Positions 30,103-42,560 of a DNA stretch of 64,000 bases are shown here, in pieces. This stretch comes from Clarkia xantiana subsp. parviflora (taxonomy: Eukaryota > Streptophyta > Magnoliopsida > Myrtales > Onagraceae), in assembly GCA_036873135.1 (NCBI GenBank), contig JAPTYO010000017.1:13144001-13208000 (forward strand), given 5' to 3'. Made by a program: the position numbers and the translations under genes. Below the pieces are notes generated by a model. The model did no database searches, was not told the DNA's origin, and saw only the letters and a program-made list of their open reading frames with translations. Each line of letters starts with the position of its first letter. The stretch's first letter is position 1.

Positions 30103-31238
30103 GATTAAAATAGGTAGGTGGGTAGCTACTGTATCCGCGCCCGACGCGTCCGTACAAATATCGATTTTTTCCAATAAAACCCCAAACGGGGGCATGCGCT
30201 GACTACGCCCATACGACAGAACCTCAAGGGCTCTAAATATCGTGTAGCGGTACTAAACAAAAGGAGGGCACCACTCAAGTGACAACGCCACCACCATTGC
30301 GGAAGATATGAATTCAGGAGGGACTCCCATGTTATACGCACGACTGTGCTAAACCCATCACATGAGAAAAGTTAGAGAATTATTTCCAACATCCAGCAAG
30401 CTTACCCTCGTCAAGCACATAAGAGGGTCGTACCACTCAAAATGTACTTAGTCAGCAAAACACTATCTTCGACTACAACAAAGAAAAATAGGGGGACTCC
30501 ACTAGTCTAACATCCGTCAACAGTTTATACTGTCGTCGTACAGACACACCCCGTGAAGAGTCACGAGTGTATGAAGAAACACATCAAGTAAACAAATGCC
30601 TCATGGAAGTGAACACGTGAAGCATACAACGCAAAGCGTACAGACTCTACTCAACAACGCGCGACGCGCGTCCGAGAAGGGAAGGGTTACTCTTACCCAC
30701 TCTTAGAAACAAACACACTTACATCAAAATGAAAGAGGAGATGAGAAAAGTTTACAAGTCTACCTCAAATATGAGCATTGCCGCATGACAGTCACGGAGA
30801 GACACGCTCAACACTCGACGCAAGAGCGGGGGCATCTTGCTGAAACCCTGCATACAGGATACAATATCCCATGCACATGATACAATCTCTATACTCTATC
30901 AAGAGACAACGGCGTGACTACCAAGTGACTTGGAGGGCACCAAGAAGACAAGCACTCGGCATTCCACCGAAGTGAAAAAAGCGAATTGTTGCAAAAACAC
31001 GTGGTACCGCTCCTCTAAACAAATGCACAAACGAGGAATACAACATCAACATCCTAACGGATTAGCCCTAAGAGGGAAACACCAAGCATCACCCTCGAAG
31101 GATGATTTCTTCTACTTGAATAAAGTCCAGGTAACACACGTTACTACCAAGGGTAAACCCAGGTATGAGGTAATAACTCAGCAACAATACTGTTATGAAT
31201 AAAGCAGACCACTCGAGTAAAATATCTACTCTGGGTAG
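30103..31238 (+). mobile_element. Left part of Tat-type element F
   Basis: No gag or pol motif. Ends with the target duplication GGTAG (31234-31238) created by insertion of G; the matching copy is 38849-38853, so this stretch and 38854-46272 were once contiguous. Short ORFs (for example 30930-31202, 90 codons) have no recognisable domain. The left limit is set only by the end of similarity to module M. Confidence 0.5.
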
Positions 31239-31868
31239 TGTTGGATCCTTTCAGTGTGGAGTGTCGGATCCTAGTAGTGACGTCGGAAGAATGCCTCGGG
31301 TCGCTCACACTTTGGGTCTTCGCACGTGTCGGGCTCGTGCGCCTCCGTATACTTGCAAGAGGGGTAGTATCGCACACCACGTAGGGGGGGTGGAGTTCGA
31401 TGAACCATCTCTGAAGCTTAAATCAGGTATTTTAGAGAGAGAAAGTAAGAGAGAGGGAAGAGCTTCCGCTGTCAACTTAGTTCGAAATGAATGATCAAGG
31501 CTCTTATTTATAGGAAACCTTGGAATCAAACCGGGTTTTGAACGGTCCGACGTCGGTTCAATGCAAAGTATGAACCGAGTGTAGACGGGAGTAAAGGTGA
31601 CATTGGGAGGGTTTGCACGTGCAGTGTTTACGTAGGGGTTTACATGTCAATAATAGGAGGAGCCGAACTGCCCCGGGGTATCGCGCGGATCCCGGGAGGT
31701 CTGGGGTGATGCGACAATCCGGACGCGACACAAGTTTGGGGCGCGTACATGCGTACCCCGGACCTTTTAGTACCCGCGGCTGAATAATTCGAAACCGTTT
31801 AGTGGGTTTGACGTGTATGCGAAGTCCGAATAATGTAAAACGAACCCGAATCGGACGTATACCCATCA
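31239..31868 (-). repeat. 3' LTR of element G
   Basis: 630 bp; on the minus strand TGATGGGTATACGTCCG to GGATCCAACA. A TATA-like TATAAATAA lies near 31513-31504. The first ~40 bp resemble the LTR starts of A and F ('ATTCGGGTTCGT'), so the three families are related. The adjoining TTTTCCCCCGAGTCAAG (31869-31885) is the reversed polypurine tract. Confidence 0.85.
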
Positions 31869-31885
31869 TTTTCCCCCGAGTCAAG

Positions 31886-33564
31886 TGGTGGCATGGCACC
31901 GTCTTGACTCTATTTTCGATAGAGTATACGTTCGATTTAAGTGCTGGTGTTACTTCGTGATGGAATTTTTGTCTGTCGGCGCGTAGACCTTATTATGACG
32001 TACCCTTCTTGGACATGGACAGGAGTGATCATATATGTCGACATGATTAGTGTAACAAGCATACATATACGACCTATACGTATCCGTGTATGCGATCATG
32101 GATATGAATGCTAACACATTTATGCTTACGACGTGCATGTGCCCGAGAGTCGGCATGCGATATGTAATGCTATGAAATCAAATCATATAATTATGGGCAT
32201 GTATATATACGATAATACGGATAAGGGTATATGCACGTCGGGGTTGTAATTGCAAACACGTGACATGGACATGTAAACGTGTGTGTGTAGATGCATGCGT
32301 GTATGCATGAATATGTAAACATGCATATCTGTTAGGAATTCCTTCCAAAGAAGATAGAAAAATATGGAAGGGGAAAGATGTTACCTATAGGTGTATATAA
32401 AGAAGTGAATTCAAATAATCCCCCACTTTGTCTTCTCCCTTTTTAGAATTGTCTTCCCCCTTTCTTAGAGAGTAAGTGACTTAGCACTCAAACCACTCAC
32501 CCATCCACACCCATTCCACCATCGGCCAACCACCACTCACCGGAAGACCCAGCTCGTGGCGGCGAGTCCAGCGGCAGCCAGGGCGGCGGAAGGCGGAAGC
32601 ATCATCGGACGGCGGGCGGAGCTTCGGGCAGAACTCCGGCGACGATCTCGGGTATGTAACCTCATTTTTTGAGGTGATTCGGTTTTTTGGAGTTGATTAG
32701 AACCATTTCCAGGTATGCCAATGCCTTTACTTGCATCAATTTGGTTAATCTCTGCCTTGATTTTGAACTTGATCATCTATGCCCACCAAGTGTTTGATGA
32801 AATGCCTAGGATAGTTAAGCATAGCAAAAAAGAGCATAAAAATGGTTAAGTGTTTTACCACTTGTATGTATAGAGTAGGAATGATACTTCCCTATTGATT
32901 GCCATCTTTGATTGCCCAAGGAATTGTTGTGCCATGCATGTACACACTTGGTTGTATGGAGATGTTTGTAGCTATAGCTAAGCTTTGTATTCCCAAAGGG
33001 GGTGTATGTATGTATGTATCCATACCCTACACATGTTAGATATGCATATGCATATAGGTGTTAGTACTATGAGTATATTAGCACTTGTTACCTTGAGGGA
33101 TTTGCCTTAGGCCACGTAGGTGAGCATAGATGCATGTAAGAATTCTTAGATACACATGAGCATGTGTAAGTGCATGTATGCACACGTTGGCACTCATAGG
33201 CATGTAAGTGCATGTATGCACATATAGTTGCACATAGGCACGTAGAGTGGTGCATGAATACATATTAGTGTATGCAAACACATATAGTTGAGAGCGGGTG
33301 TACGTAGGTACTCGCGGATACATAGGCGTGCATAGACGTGCGTAGGTGTGCATACGCACATGTAGATCATATAAATGTTGGGACGAGGCCCTTACTAACA
33401 TAGAGTTGCCCCCGTATAGAGGATGTTCGCTATGTAGTAGTTGGACACTTTATAGATTTGTGAGTATGATGTTGCCCCCGAGCGGGGGGCGTTCGTTGCA
33501 TAGTAATTGTTAACACGTTGGGTGTACGCGTATGTATTGAACGGGTTGTAGTTGTATCCTTGTA
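31886..33564 (+). promoter_or_regulatory. Upstream region and putative first intron of G's antisense gene
   Basis: Non-coding on both strands. GTGTATATAAAG at 32391-32402 is a good TATA box, followed by a CT-rich leader (32418-32520), a GC-rich stretch (32545-32650) and GGTATGTAA near 32653, a fair splice donor. An acceptor-like TTGTAG lies at 33560-33565 just before the ATG at 33581. 33110-33370 is built of degenerate 'GTGCATGTATGCAC' repeats. Promoter and first intron are inferred, not shown. Confidence 0.45.
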
Positions 33565-33580
33565 GGAGTTGTATTGTGAG

Positions 33581-36078
33581 ATGCTGGGGCGTCCATCCTT
33601 AGGATTACCTTCTCGACTTGCTGGCTTTGTGAACATGAGAAAGTCTCATATTCCTACCCCTTCTGTTAGATTTCTTTCTAATTCGGATTCTGATTCCGAG
33701 TCGGAGTCTTCGGAGTTTACGGATTTTTTCGAACCGGAAACTATGGACGATATACCTTCTTCCTCCGAACTGGAGCCTCGCGTGGAGTCAAGGGACTTGG
33801 TGCAAACCTTTGCGGGTAACAAATTGGATCGTGATGAGTATCAGCGCCTCGTCGTTCGTTCTGGGCTTTGTCCTCTGGGAGAGGCATTCTTCCCGTTTGA
33901 TATTATCCCTGATGCTAGTCCGGGAATGCCCACTGTGCCTCCGAATGATTTGTCGGCTATTTACGCCTCCCAGATTCGAATGGGATTGCGCTTCCCTTAC
34001 TGTTCAGAAATGCAGAAGTTGTGTCGTTATTATAGGATCTCTTCTCTTGATCTTGTGTCTGCTGCGATACGGTACTGGGTTTGCTTTCGAGTACTATGCC
34101 ATCAGCAGTCCTGGAGTTACTCGACCTTACTTTTTCGATGCTTCTTCTGGCTCTAGCGTCCGGATACGTCTGGGTTATGCTCTATTTCCATATGCTGGCC
34201 TTTGATGAGGGGGAAGGAGTTCGCTGATCTTGTATTGGGTGAAGTGAAGTGGGATAGCACCCTTCGCTTTGTTACTGTTGTCGACCGGTCGAAGAGTCAT
34301 TGGCAGAAACACTATTTCTTTACTGACGATCTCGGGATGACTTGGCGTATTGTTTGGATTACAAAACCTGATCCCATGCCGGGTTTTCATGAATTCTCTG
34401 AGTCTGACAAAGCGGCGATAAAGAAGGTGTATCGGGCGCACAAGGCGCGTGCATACACGGCCTTGTCTTGTGTGGAGGAGCAAGATTTGTGCAGGGCTGG
34501 GATTTGCACTCCTCCTTCGGGAGGTACTTCGGTATGTTATATATCTTTATAACTTCATTTTGTTGTGGTGTAGGCTGGTGTCATGGAAAAACTTCCTGCT
34601 TGCAGGCGGGCTCTCAGGGAGGTGCTGCTCTTGCTGCACTGAGCGGTTGCACGGATGTGTCTGCTGTTCTCCATGGCATGAAGACTGGACGTGGTAAAGG
34701 GAGTGCGGGTAAGTTGTATATTTGCGAGGTTATTTTACTTGTCTGTGTTCAATGCCTTTGTTCTTATCTTGCTTTGTTCTTGTTTGTAGGTCGATCCCCC
34801 CTCTTGGCAGAACGAGTGGTCACGACTGTCGACACTCCGCCTCGGGCCAGGCGAAACATCCCGACTCCGAGGTGCGGCCCTAGAGCAATCCTAAATGCCC
34901 CATTTCTGGCAGTGGCGAGGTTTCGAGGACTCCTCTTAGCAAAGGGAAAGGAATTGAGGCTCGCGTGCCTGTCGTACCCATGATGTCCGCCCCCCGCTCG
35001 AGGGACCGGACTTCAGAAAAGGGGCCTCCCCGCGTAGGTAGATTGGTTGTTCTTGTATTGTCGCTATACTTGGTGAATTTGGATCTTCTTGTTTATCTTT
35101 GCATATGTTTATAGTTGTTCCGCCTGTTGCTGCCCTTACTCGGGCCGAGTTGGTTTATCCTTCCAAGGACACTGTTGTTGGTGATGAGTGGGTACCCTCC
35201 TCTCTTTTCGAAGGAGGTTAGCTTGACCACTCCCGAGGTGGGAGTTCGTGTTTCGTGCCTTGCTCCTGTGAGTATCTATTCTTACTCTTTCCTGCCTTGT
35301 GTGTATGCTTGTCTTTGTTGCCACTTCTTTCTTGTTGTTTATTCTTGTAGGATGCCATTCAGATGGCCAACCTCTCCTCCTTTGTGATTGAACTCGCAGA
35401 GGAGAAGAAGACATATATGGAGAAGTGTGACATTGCCTGTCTCGAGACTGAGGGTGCTAAGGAGAAGGCGCGCATCTTGGGATGAAGATTGTTGACCTAG
35501 AGGCGGAGAGTTCCACTCATCAGGCTCGGATCGTGGCGCTCGAGTCTGATATTGCTGTCCTTCAGTCGAAGGCTGTTACAGATAGCGCAAATCATGATCT
35601 CGCCTTGCGGGCCATGAAAGAGAATTCCCTTGCAGATGGCAAGGTTATGGGTGTTGCGGAGTACAAGGCCTCCGATTCTTATCATGCTGAAGTTCTAGCG
35701 GGTGCGGACGATGTGCTTTATGACACTATTGAGGGTCTTATCGAGCATGTATATGCTCTTGTTCCGAACTTGCATTTTGATCAGTTGGGTATGTATTCCA
35801 AGTTTGCCACTGGGCATGTGGCTGCCTTGAGGCTTAGAGACGGGATTGCTGCCCCGCCTATCGTGATGGATGTCCCTCCGGTTGTTGAGGAGCATGTCCC
35901 TGCCATGGTTGTTAGGAATGCCCCCGAGGATATCTAAGTTGACACCCGTGAGTACGAGTTGATGTTCAATGATGCTGGATATCTGATTAACGTGGAGGGT
36001 ACCACGTTTGGAGAGGACGTTCCCGGGGCATGCGGAGATGCCGTTGATGGTGGTGCTCCTGATGTGGCGTCAGGTTGA
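33581..36078 (+). pseudogene. Antisense spliced gene of element G
   Basis: Reads opposite to G's own gag. The N-terminus has an acidic serine-rich stretch, then a domain alignable with B2: 'SQIRMGLRFPYCSEMQKLC', 'FRVLCHQQSWSYSTLLFR', 'WQKHYFFTDDLGMTWRIVW'. This layout recalls the Pfam family PF04195 (putative gypsy-type transposon). Likely introns: 34532-34605 (GTATGT...TTGCAG), about 34709-34789 (GTAAGT...TTGTAG), about 35033-35114, and 35270-35350 (GTGAGT...TTGTAG). The end is a coiled coil with 'ARIVALESDIAVLQSKA' and 'LHFDQLGMYSKFA'. Frameshifts lie near 34140-34200 and 35480; TAA at 35935 may be premature since the frame stays open to TGA 36076-36078. Function unknown. Confidence 0.65.
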
Positions 36079-38149
36079 GTGTTTTTTTTCACAAACTCTT
36101 TGTATATAGTTTTGGCTCCCCATGTTTGGGTTGAGGTTGCTTGTTGGGGTGTTATCCCTTTGAACCTTTTATGTTTATGTTTCAATACTTTGACGTTGTC
36201 ATATGAGACCTGTCATGAATGGTTTAGTAATGCATGATGATATGGTAGCAATATTTTATACCTTTGTGTTTTGTGATTGTCCATGTGGTGTGGACTATAG
36301 AGTAGAGTTGAAACTCTTCCTCTTATTGGATGAAGCATCCGTAGTTGTTGTTAGGAGACATATGTCCCTGCATTGCGTGCCCCTCTTGGATATACCAAGG
36401 CATGGCGAGATGCATGTGTCATGGACACATATGTTGTATGCTTGCTATATTCCATGAGTAGTAATGTGCAATACTTAAGAGTGACACTTAGCATTTGTGG
36501 GTAGGAATGCGTAAGGCCAAGGTCCCGGCACTTGGCATTTGTGAGTAGTAATGCGCAAGTCCTTAGAGTGATCCTTGGCATTTATGGGTAGTAATGCACA
36601 AGGTCGTTTTTCCGGTACTTGGCATTTATGAGTAGTAATGCACAAGACCCATGTATAAATGCGAGCGTGTTGTTCCGAACATGCGAAACCTTAGTTTTTA
36701 CAGTCTCTTAGTCCACTCTAAGGCGACGTTGTTACAAGACGCTACTTGTTAATTTGATGCGTTATTACATCCGTTATTTGGGAACTCCCCGCGTAACATT
36801 GTTGCAGGACGTTCTGTTGGCTAACCCAATCACTTGCCTTGCGTTGCTAGTACGCCTCCACTTTGTTAGTCAAAGGGACGTGACGAAGGTCGTGTGATAC
36901 GCCTTGTAGTTTATCCAGTCTTTCGGACCATTCCGAAGCGACGTTGTAGCAAGACACGACTTGCCAATTTTTGAATGTGTTTTGATCCGCTATTTGGGTA
37001 CCCCCGTTATAGCGTTAAGACGGGGTGTTCCTTGGCTAGTCCTTATGACCTTGTGATGCTACTACACCTCATCCTGGTTATTCCTGGGGGCTGTACAAGT
37101 TTGTATTGCACAACTTGTAGTTTTTTCCGTCTCTTGGGCCATTTCAAGGCGACGTTGTGGCAAGACACTACTTGCTTGATTGAAGTGTTTTATTTCCGTT
37201 ATTTGTTGACGGACAAGATAACATTTTACAAGACTCGACTTGTATGTTTGGTGAGTTTTTCGCTGCGTTGAGTATCGCGGCGATTGTTGTCTACGCTCCT
37301 GCCGGCGTAGAGTGTTGGTACGTAAGAATGAACGCTACTTGTGGGTAGTAGTAGGTTCCCATGGGGTTGACCTCGTATAGAGGATATCGCGCCATGTATA
37401 TGTTTAGTAATCTATACTGGGTGTCTCGTTCCTCAGTAAGATTTCATGGGGTTGCCCTCGTATAGAGGATGTTCCGCCATGCAAATGTTTAGTAATCTAT
37501 ACTGGGTGTCTCGTTCCTCAATAAGATATCATAGGGTTGCCCTCGTTTAGAGGATGTCGCGCCATGTAATTGTGTGGGGTTGCCCTCGTATAGAGGATGT
37601 AGCGCCACTTAATAGATGAGAACTTCTTGGTTGAAAAAATCCAAGGAATGAGTGTTGTAATCACGGGGTTTCCCCCGAGCGGGGATGTCACGCCATGTTA
37701 CTTGTAGATAATCCTTAAGAGAATATCCAGGATATAGTTATATGGAGTAGACATAATAGATGTCGTGGAAGAGAGCGTATTGCAAGCTCGTTGTTGATGT
37801 CAAGTATTGAGATGTTGGTGGCGTATGATATAAGCCTCTTGTTGTATTAAGCGTTTAAGCTTGTAGTGTTGTTGCAAGGTTAATGCATAGAATCCATTAT
37901 TCCAGAGTGTGGATTGTGTGAGAGTAATGTACCTACGAAAATACATTAACTTCATTAGTAATGCCATATTTACAATGCTGGATAGATGGGGTCAACTGAT
38001 CACCCATTTGTAAACATTCTACTGGAAGCATAAGCACTTAAAAAAAATAAAGCTTGAAAGTAGATGGATGCATAAAGTTGTGCATAACACAGTGATGTGG
38101 GAGGGATGTGGTTGTCGCCTCCCGACATGTTGTGTTGAAAGTTGTCTTT
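36079..38149 (-). repeat. Repeat-rich 3' region of element G
   Basis: Non-coding. Arrays: 36465-36660, about four units near 60 bp with 'CTTGGCATTTATGAGTAGTAATGC'; 36700-37260, three units of ~190-220 bp with 'AAGGCGACGTTGTTACAAGAC' (reversed, the same family as F 40240-40800); 37355-37700, four units with 'GGGGTTGCCCTCGTATAGAGG'. 37700-38149 shows nothing recognisable. This side corresponds to the stretch between pol and the antisense gene in A and B. Confidence 0.7.
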
Positions 38150-38716
38150 TCACATGGTGTGGTGGCTGCAGGCTACGCGGTGTTGCAAGGCCCTGAGGGC
38201 TATCATCTCTACAATTTCCACTCGCAGAGTGAGGCAGTCATTAGTGTGGTGACCCCAGGTGTTGTGGAATTTACACCAATCCGTGATGTCGGCTCCCAAG
38301 AACGCATGTGGTGGTTTCCTTGGGGAGGGCAGCTTGTTCTGCAGGATGCTCACAAATATCTCTTCGACCTCTGTGTTCAGAGGCGTGAATGCATATTCTG
38401 GGCCATCAAGTGTGCTCCTGCTTTCGTGTTGTTGAAATAGTGATCCTCCCTCACCTGCGGGTGATTTTCTCCACCCGAGCTCCCGTTCACAAGCGACTGC
38501 TCTTTCGAGTTTCTCTTTGAGGTCACTCATTGACTGAGTGGTCCTCCAACCATACTCTCTTCCAAGTAGAAGGAAGGATCGCGCATTCGAGTTCATGAAG
38601 AACGCGTTGATCACTGCCTCCTTTGTGGCCTTTAGCCAATCTATATTCAGCGCGAAGCGCTTGAAGTACTCGAGAGTTGGTTCCCTTTCTTTCTTGACAA
38701 TCCGGACACGGCACAA
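38150..38716 (-). pseudogene. Element G gag fragment
   Basis: 188 open codons on the minus strand, of which the first few (up to about 38696) come from LTR sequence. The rest is the C-terminal half of a Tat gag: 'LEYFKRFALNIDWLKATKE', 'AVACERELGWRK', and the knuckle-like 'WCKFHNTWGHHTNDCLTLR', equivalent to 'YCRYHRANGHDTENCRELK' in B. The capsid N-terminal half and everything downstream through integrase are missing. The joint between LTR and mid-gag sequence shows a deletion from inside the 5' LTR into gag. Confidence 0.75.
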
Positions 38717-38848
38717 GTCTGGGGTGCGTACGTGCGTACCCCGGACCTTTTAATACCCGCGGGTGAATAATTGGAAACCGTTTAGTAGGTTTGACGTGTA
38801 TGCGAAATCCGAATAATGTAAAAACCCGAATCTAAAGTATACCCATCA
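38695..38848 (-). repeat. Truncated 5' LTR of element G
   Basis: About 154 bp matching the first part of the 3' LTR (31868-31715) with few differences, then breaking off at GGATTGTC and passing straight into gag. The promoter part, primer binding site and gag start are absent. Confidence 0.8.
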
Positions 38849-39404
38849 GGTAGCCTGATTTAGTCAAGGCAAAATCCAAGCTGAACGAAACAGACTAGTC
38901 GGGAATAGTCTGATCCAGTCATATTGGCATTGCAGGCGATAGAGCCATATGAGGAGACTCATAACTCCATTTTATTCCCTAACCAATATATATCTCGAAG
39001 TATTGCGACAAATTTGAGACAGGTTATATGTACATCCAAGAGATGTTTCAACGACACACCCTATCTAGGGAACAACACTAGGTGGAGTTGTATGCAACAC
39101 TCTCTGGAATTCTCTATCTATGGACATTATACTTTGGCATCTAAGCCAAGTAACGGTCGCGTATATATCATTTGCATCATCGCAAAGTCTCCAAGTTAAC
39201 TATAACTTGCGACATCTCGGCGAGAATTCTACTCAAACATCAGCTTTTACCTTGGAAACAATACCAAGTAACGATCGTATATATGCGTGTCCATCACGCT
39301 AAGGAAGCATCGACGCGCATCGATTAAATGACGCATACAGCAATGCATAGTCTCTCTTTATACATACATATCCACCAACACATTTAGCAGGGGGTACTTG
39401 AAAA

Positions 39405-39495
39405 AGTTCCGCGCCCGACGCGTCTGCACCTGTCGTGTCCGTACCTGACGCGTCCACATCTGACGCGTCCGCACCTGACGCGTCCACACCTAGGG
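39405..39495 (+). repeat. 15 bp minisatellite
   Basis: Six units of the type ACCTGACGCGTCCAC. The minus strand reads as repeated 'DASGA'. Related 'CGCCCGACGCGTCCG' occurs at 30138-30152 in the left part of F and 'ACGCGTC' motifs recur near 45240. Confidence 0.8.
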
Positions 39496-39879
39496 AAGTA
39501 TCCAACACAACCAAGGAGTCCTCGTATCAGGCTCCTTTACTCTATCTATTACATTCATTACTTGAAGGAGATTCATAATTCCATATATTTGAAACTTTGT
39601 AATTGCAACAACTATCTAATGAAATCAATGAATTTTCGTAGGTACGTCACTACATCATACATACTAATTTGGAATTACGCCAAGTAACAAACTAGGCGCA
39701 TATTACTCGCATCAACAATACAAGCTATCGTGTTATGTACAACAATCGACTTATATTATACAACGTCGACATATCCATTATAAGCATCAACATTGAGCAT
39801 ATAAAAGATCTCTATCTATAACGAAGACTACTCCAAATAGCGTCGACGACACACTACATCTTGGTTCAAACCAATATTT

Positions 39880-40870
39880 ATCTACAAGTGACATTCTGCG
39901 ACATCCTCCTTGCGAGGGCAGCCCCCATGCTCACTACTAAAAAATGGCATGCTGCGAAATCCTCTCATTAGATGCAAATCCTCATGTTCATAGTCATTCC
40001 ATGAGTTTAAAACAGGATGCGCCAACATTCAAAGGGACTGATCACCCCGTCATGGCGGACGTCCTCTTGTTAGGCGACAACCCCATGCTACTACAAAGTA
40101 TGCTTCCCCATTGCGGGATGATACATCATGGCGCGACATCCTCTCATTAGAGGGAAACCCCATGCTATTACAAAGTATGTTTCCCCATCGCGGGATGATA
40201 CACGCTAGCAGGAGCGCACCCTGTTTGAAAAACTCACCAACCTTACAAGTCGAGTCTTATAAAACGCTATCTTGCCCGTGAGCATATAACGGAATAAAAC
40301 ACAACAAATTCAGCAAGTAGTGTCTTGCCACAACGTCGCCTTGGAGTGGACCAAAAGACGGAAAAAACTACAAGTCGCTCTAACGCGGTCTTGTACAGCC
40401 CTTCTAGACTAACCATGGAGAGGTGCAGTAGCATCGCAGGGTAAGTACTGGAATAGCCACGGAAAGCCTTGCAACAACGTCACACGGGGTGTGCCCAACT
40501 GGCGGATGGAAAAACACATAGCATAGTGCAAGTAGCGTCTTGCCACAATGTCGCCTTGAAATGGTTCAAGAGACGGTAAAAACTACAAGGCGTATTGATA
40601 CGATCTCTGTTCCGCCCCTTGGGCTAACCAGGTTGAGGCGTAGTAGCATCACAAGGTAAGTACTGGATTAGCCACGGAAAGCCTTATAACAACGTCACAC
40701 GGGGTGTGCCCAACTGACAGATGGAAAAACGCATAGTATAGAACAAGTTGCGTATTGTCACAACGTCGCCTTAGAGTGGAACTAAGAGACAGTATAAACT
40801 AATGTCTTGCCTCGTCAAGACGAATCTACTACATGCCAAGTGCCAGTGCCAAGTGCCCTCGTGCCAAGCG
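39880..40870 (+). repeat. Degenerate tandem repeats in F's 3' region
   Basis: 39885-40230: three to four units with 'GCGACATCCTCTCATTAGA' and 'CAACCCCATGCTA', homologous to 15105-15420 in A. 40240-40800: three units of about 190 bp ('CTTGCCACAACGTCGCCTTG', 'TAACCATGGAGAGGTG', 'GGATTAGCCACGGAAAGCC'), the same family as 36700-37260 in G. 40830-40890 repeats 'GTGCCAAGCGCCCTC'. No coding function. Confidence 0.75.
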
Positions 40871-41659
40871 CCCTCGTGCCAAGCGCCAGCGCTAAGTGCA
40901 TTGATATCCTATGGTCTTGCATGTTACTACCTATAAACACTGAAAGTACTCAATACACTCATCATGCCATTTCTTGGGGTTAAAACAAGAGGGGCACACA
41001 ACACATTCATAGCCATTCCTTGGGGTTAAAACAAGATGGGCACTCACGACACTTAGCGACGAACGTCCTATTGTCGCAACTATGGATGTTATATCCACTA
41101 AAACAAGGATTTTTATAATATCTTGAAAGTCCAATGTATACGGACAACTATGGTAACTCAAGGTATGAAATATTACTAACGAGTTATCATGCATTTCTAA
41201 TTAGATCATGACAGGTCTATACGACAACGTCGAACGTATATACAAAGGTTCAGGGAACAATACCAAGCGTAACCTCAACCCAGACATGGGGAACAACAAC
41301 TATGTACAAGGCTTGGTAAAGAAAACACAATCAACCTAGTAGAACATGCAAAGGGTAATCTCCGCTCAAAATCTACATAGCTTATACGGCCCTTACGTAC
41401 GCGCCCACGCGGCCCTTATGTACGCACCTAGGCGACATCTACACACGTGTCTAACATGGCACTGCGGGACTATTCAGGGTAACGGTACATATAAAATTAT
41501 TGTACTGACGCCTATACATATATACGAATCAGTGTTTGCATGACATACATGTCTATTTACATTCTCTATGAAGAGTCTCAAGGTTCGACCATTGTTGCGA
41601 ACAACTTCCTAATACCAAGCATGTGTATACAAGGGCTAACATCATACAAGTTGTGATTC
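40871..41659. other. Non-coding part of F
   Basis: No gene or clear repeat beyond two copies of 'TTCTTGGGGTTAAAACAAGA' near 40970 and 41015. The block around 41130-41190 ('TCCAATGTATACGGACAAC') matches 15840-15890 in A. Confidence 0.5.
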
Positions 41660-42560
41660 AAACATCATCGTCAACGAACACAATATTAGCACGATGTGCA
41701 ACCGCACCTTGAGTGCGCAAGGGTGCTACACGATCGGTGGAAGACTTAGCAAATATACCAAGTTGACCAAACGGAAGCACGGGGGCAAGAGTATACACAC
41801 CCTGCATAAATCACACATCAAGACGCCATCGCCTGTCTAAACGTCATCGCGGAATAATTGCGCACCTTGCTATCATCAGCAACCTTCTTACGAAGGATAG
41901 TCATCTCGGATTCAAGAGCAACAACTCGAGCCTATCAAACAAAGGCAGAAGCCTTCAATCCAACAACCTTAGCATCCAAGCAGCGAGCTTTCTTGTTTGC
42001 TCCAGCCATTGCATAACAAACAACATCATGCTTCTTGGAGAAAAAAAATAAAAAGGTGAAGAGAGTGGTAATACCCACCACGATTTACAAATAGTTCCAG
42101 TTTCAACAAGGAACGAGGACCGATGAACGCGCGAACAACCTTTAACAGTAGTAAAGAATGATACTCACAAGGGTAAAGCAAGCAAGACGCACTGGGGCAA
42201 AGAGAACAAGCATACACGCGACCCTTCAATACGCGCGCGATCCCTCAGCACGCGCGCGATCCCTCAGTAATACTACCATCAAAGAAGCAAACAAGAAGGA
42301 TAGATGCAAAAAGTTTAATGGAAGATCAGCAACATAAGCAATATTCTTGCTCCATGCGGCTCCTCCTCCGAGATCCGGTCCCTCGACACAGGAGCAGAAA
42401 GGGCAGACGGGCGAGTCCAAACCTCAACATCTTTCCCTTTGTTGTGGGAAAGAGCCTTCAACGACTCGCCACTAGCAGTAAACTCAGATCACTCGGAGTT
42501 GCTCGAGGGACGAATCTCGAAGTCGGATCGCTTTATTCCTGATCAAGTAAGAGTATTGTT
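41660..42560 (-). pseudogene. Antisense gene remnant of element F
   Basis: The minus strand retains the last part of the antisense protein: 'VVALESEMTILRKKVADD' and 'TLAPVLPFGQLGIFAKSS' correspond to 'IVALESDIAVLQSKAVTD' and 'ALVPNLHFDQLGMYSKFA' in G. A stop at about 41690 closes the frame; in-frame and frameshift breaks lie near 41935 and 42020. Between 42060 and 42560 only scattered similarity remains. The orientation again opposes the element's LTR. Confidence 0.6.

Larger units (their letters stand above)
31239..38848 (-). mobile_element. Tat-type element G, minus strand, pol deleted
   Basis: 7610 bp with target duplication GGTAG on both sides. On the minus strand the order is truncated 5' LTR (38848-38695), gag fragment (38716-38150), repeat-rich 3' region, an antisense gene reading on the plus strand (33581-36078), polypurine tract and 3' LTR (31868-31239). 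Protease, RT, RNase H and integrase are entirely missing. It can only have moved or arisen through the proteins of another element, or lost pol after insertion. Confidence 0.8.

Noticed and set aside
30930..31202. 90-codon ORF as a gene
   Set aside because: Basic, no domain, no partner in related elements.
38108..38440. Plus-strand 110-codon ORF
   Set aside because: Complement of the gag fragment of G; no independent support.
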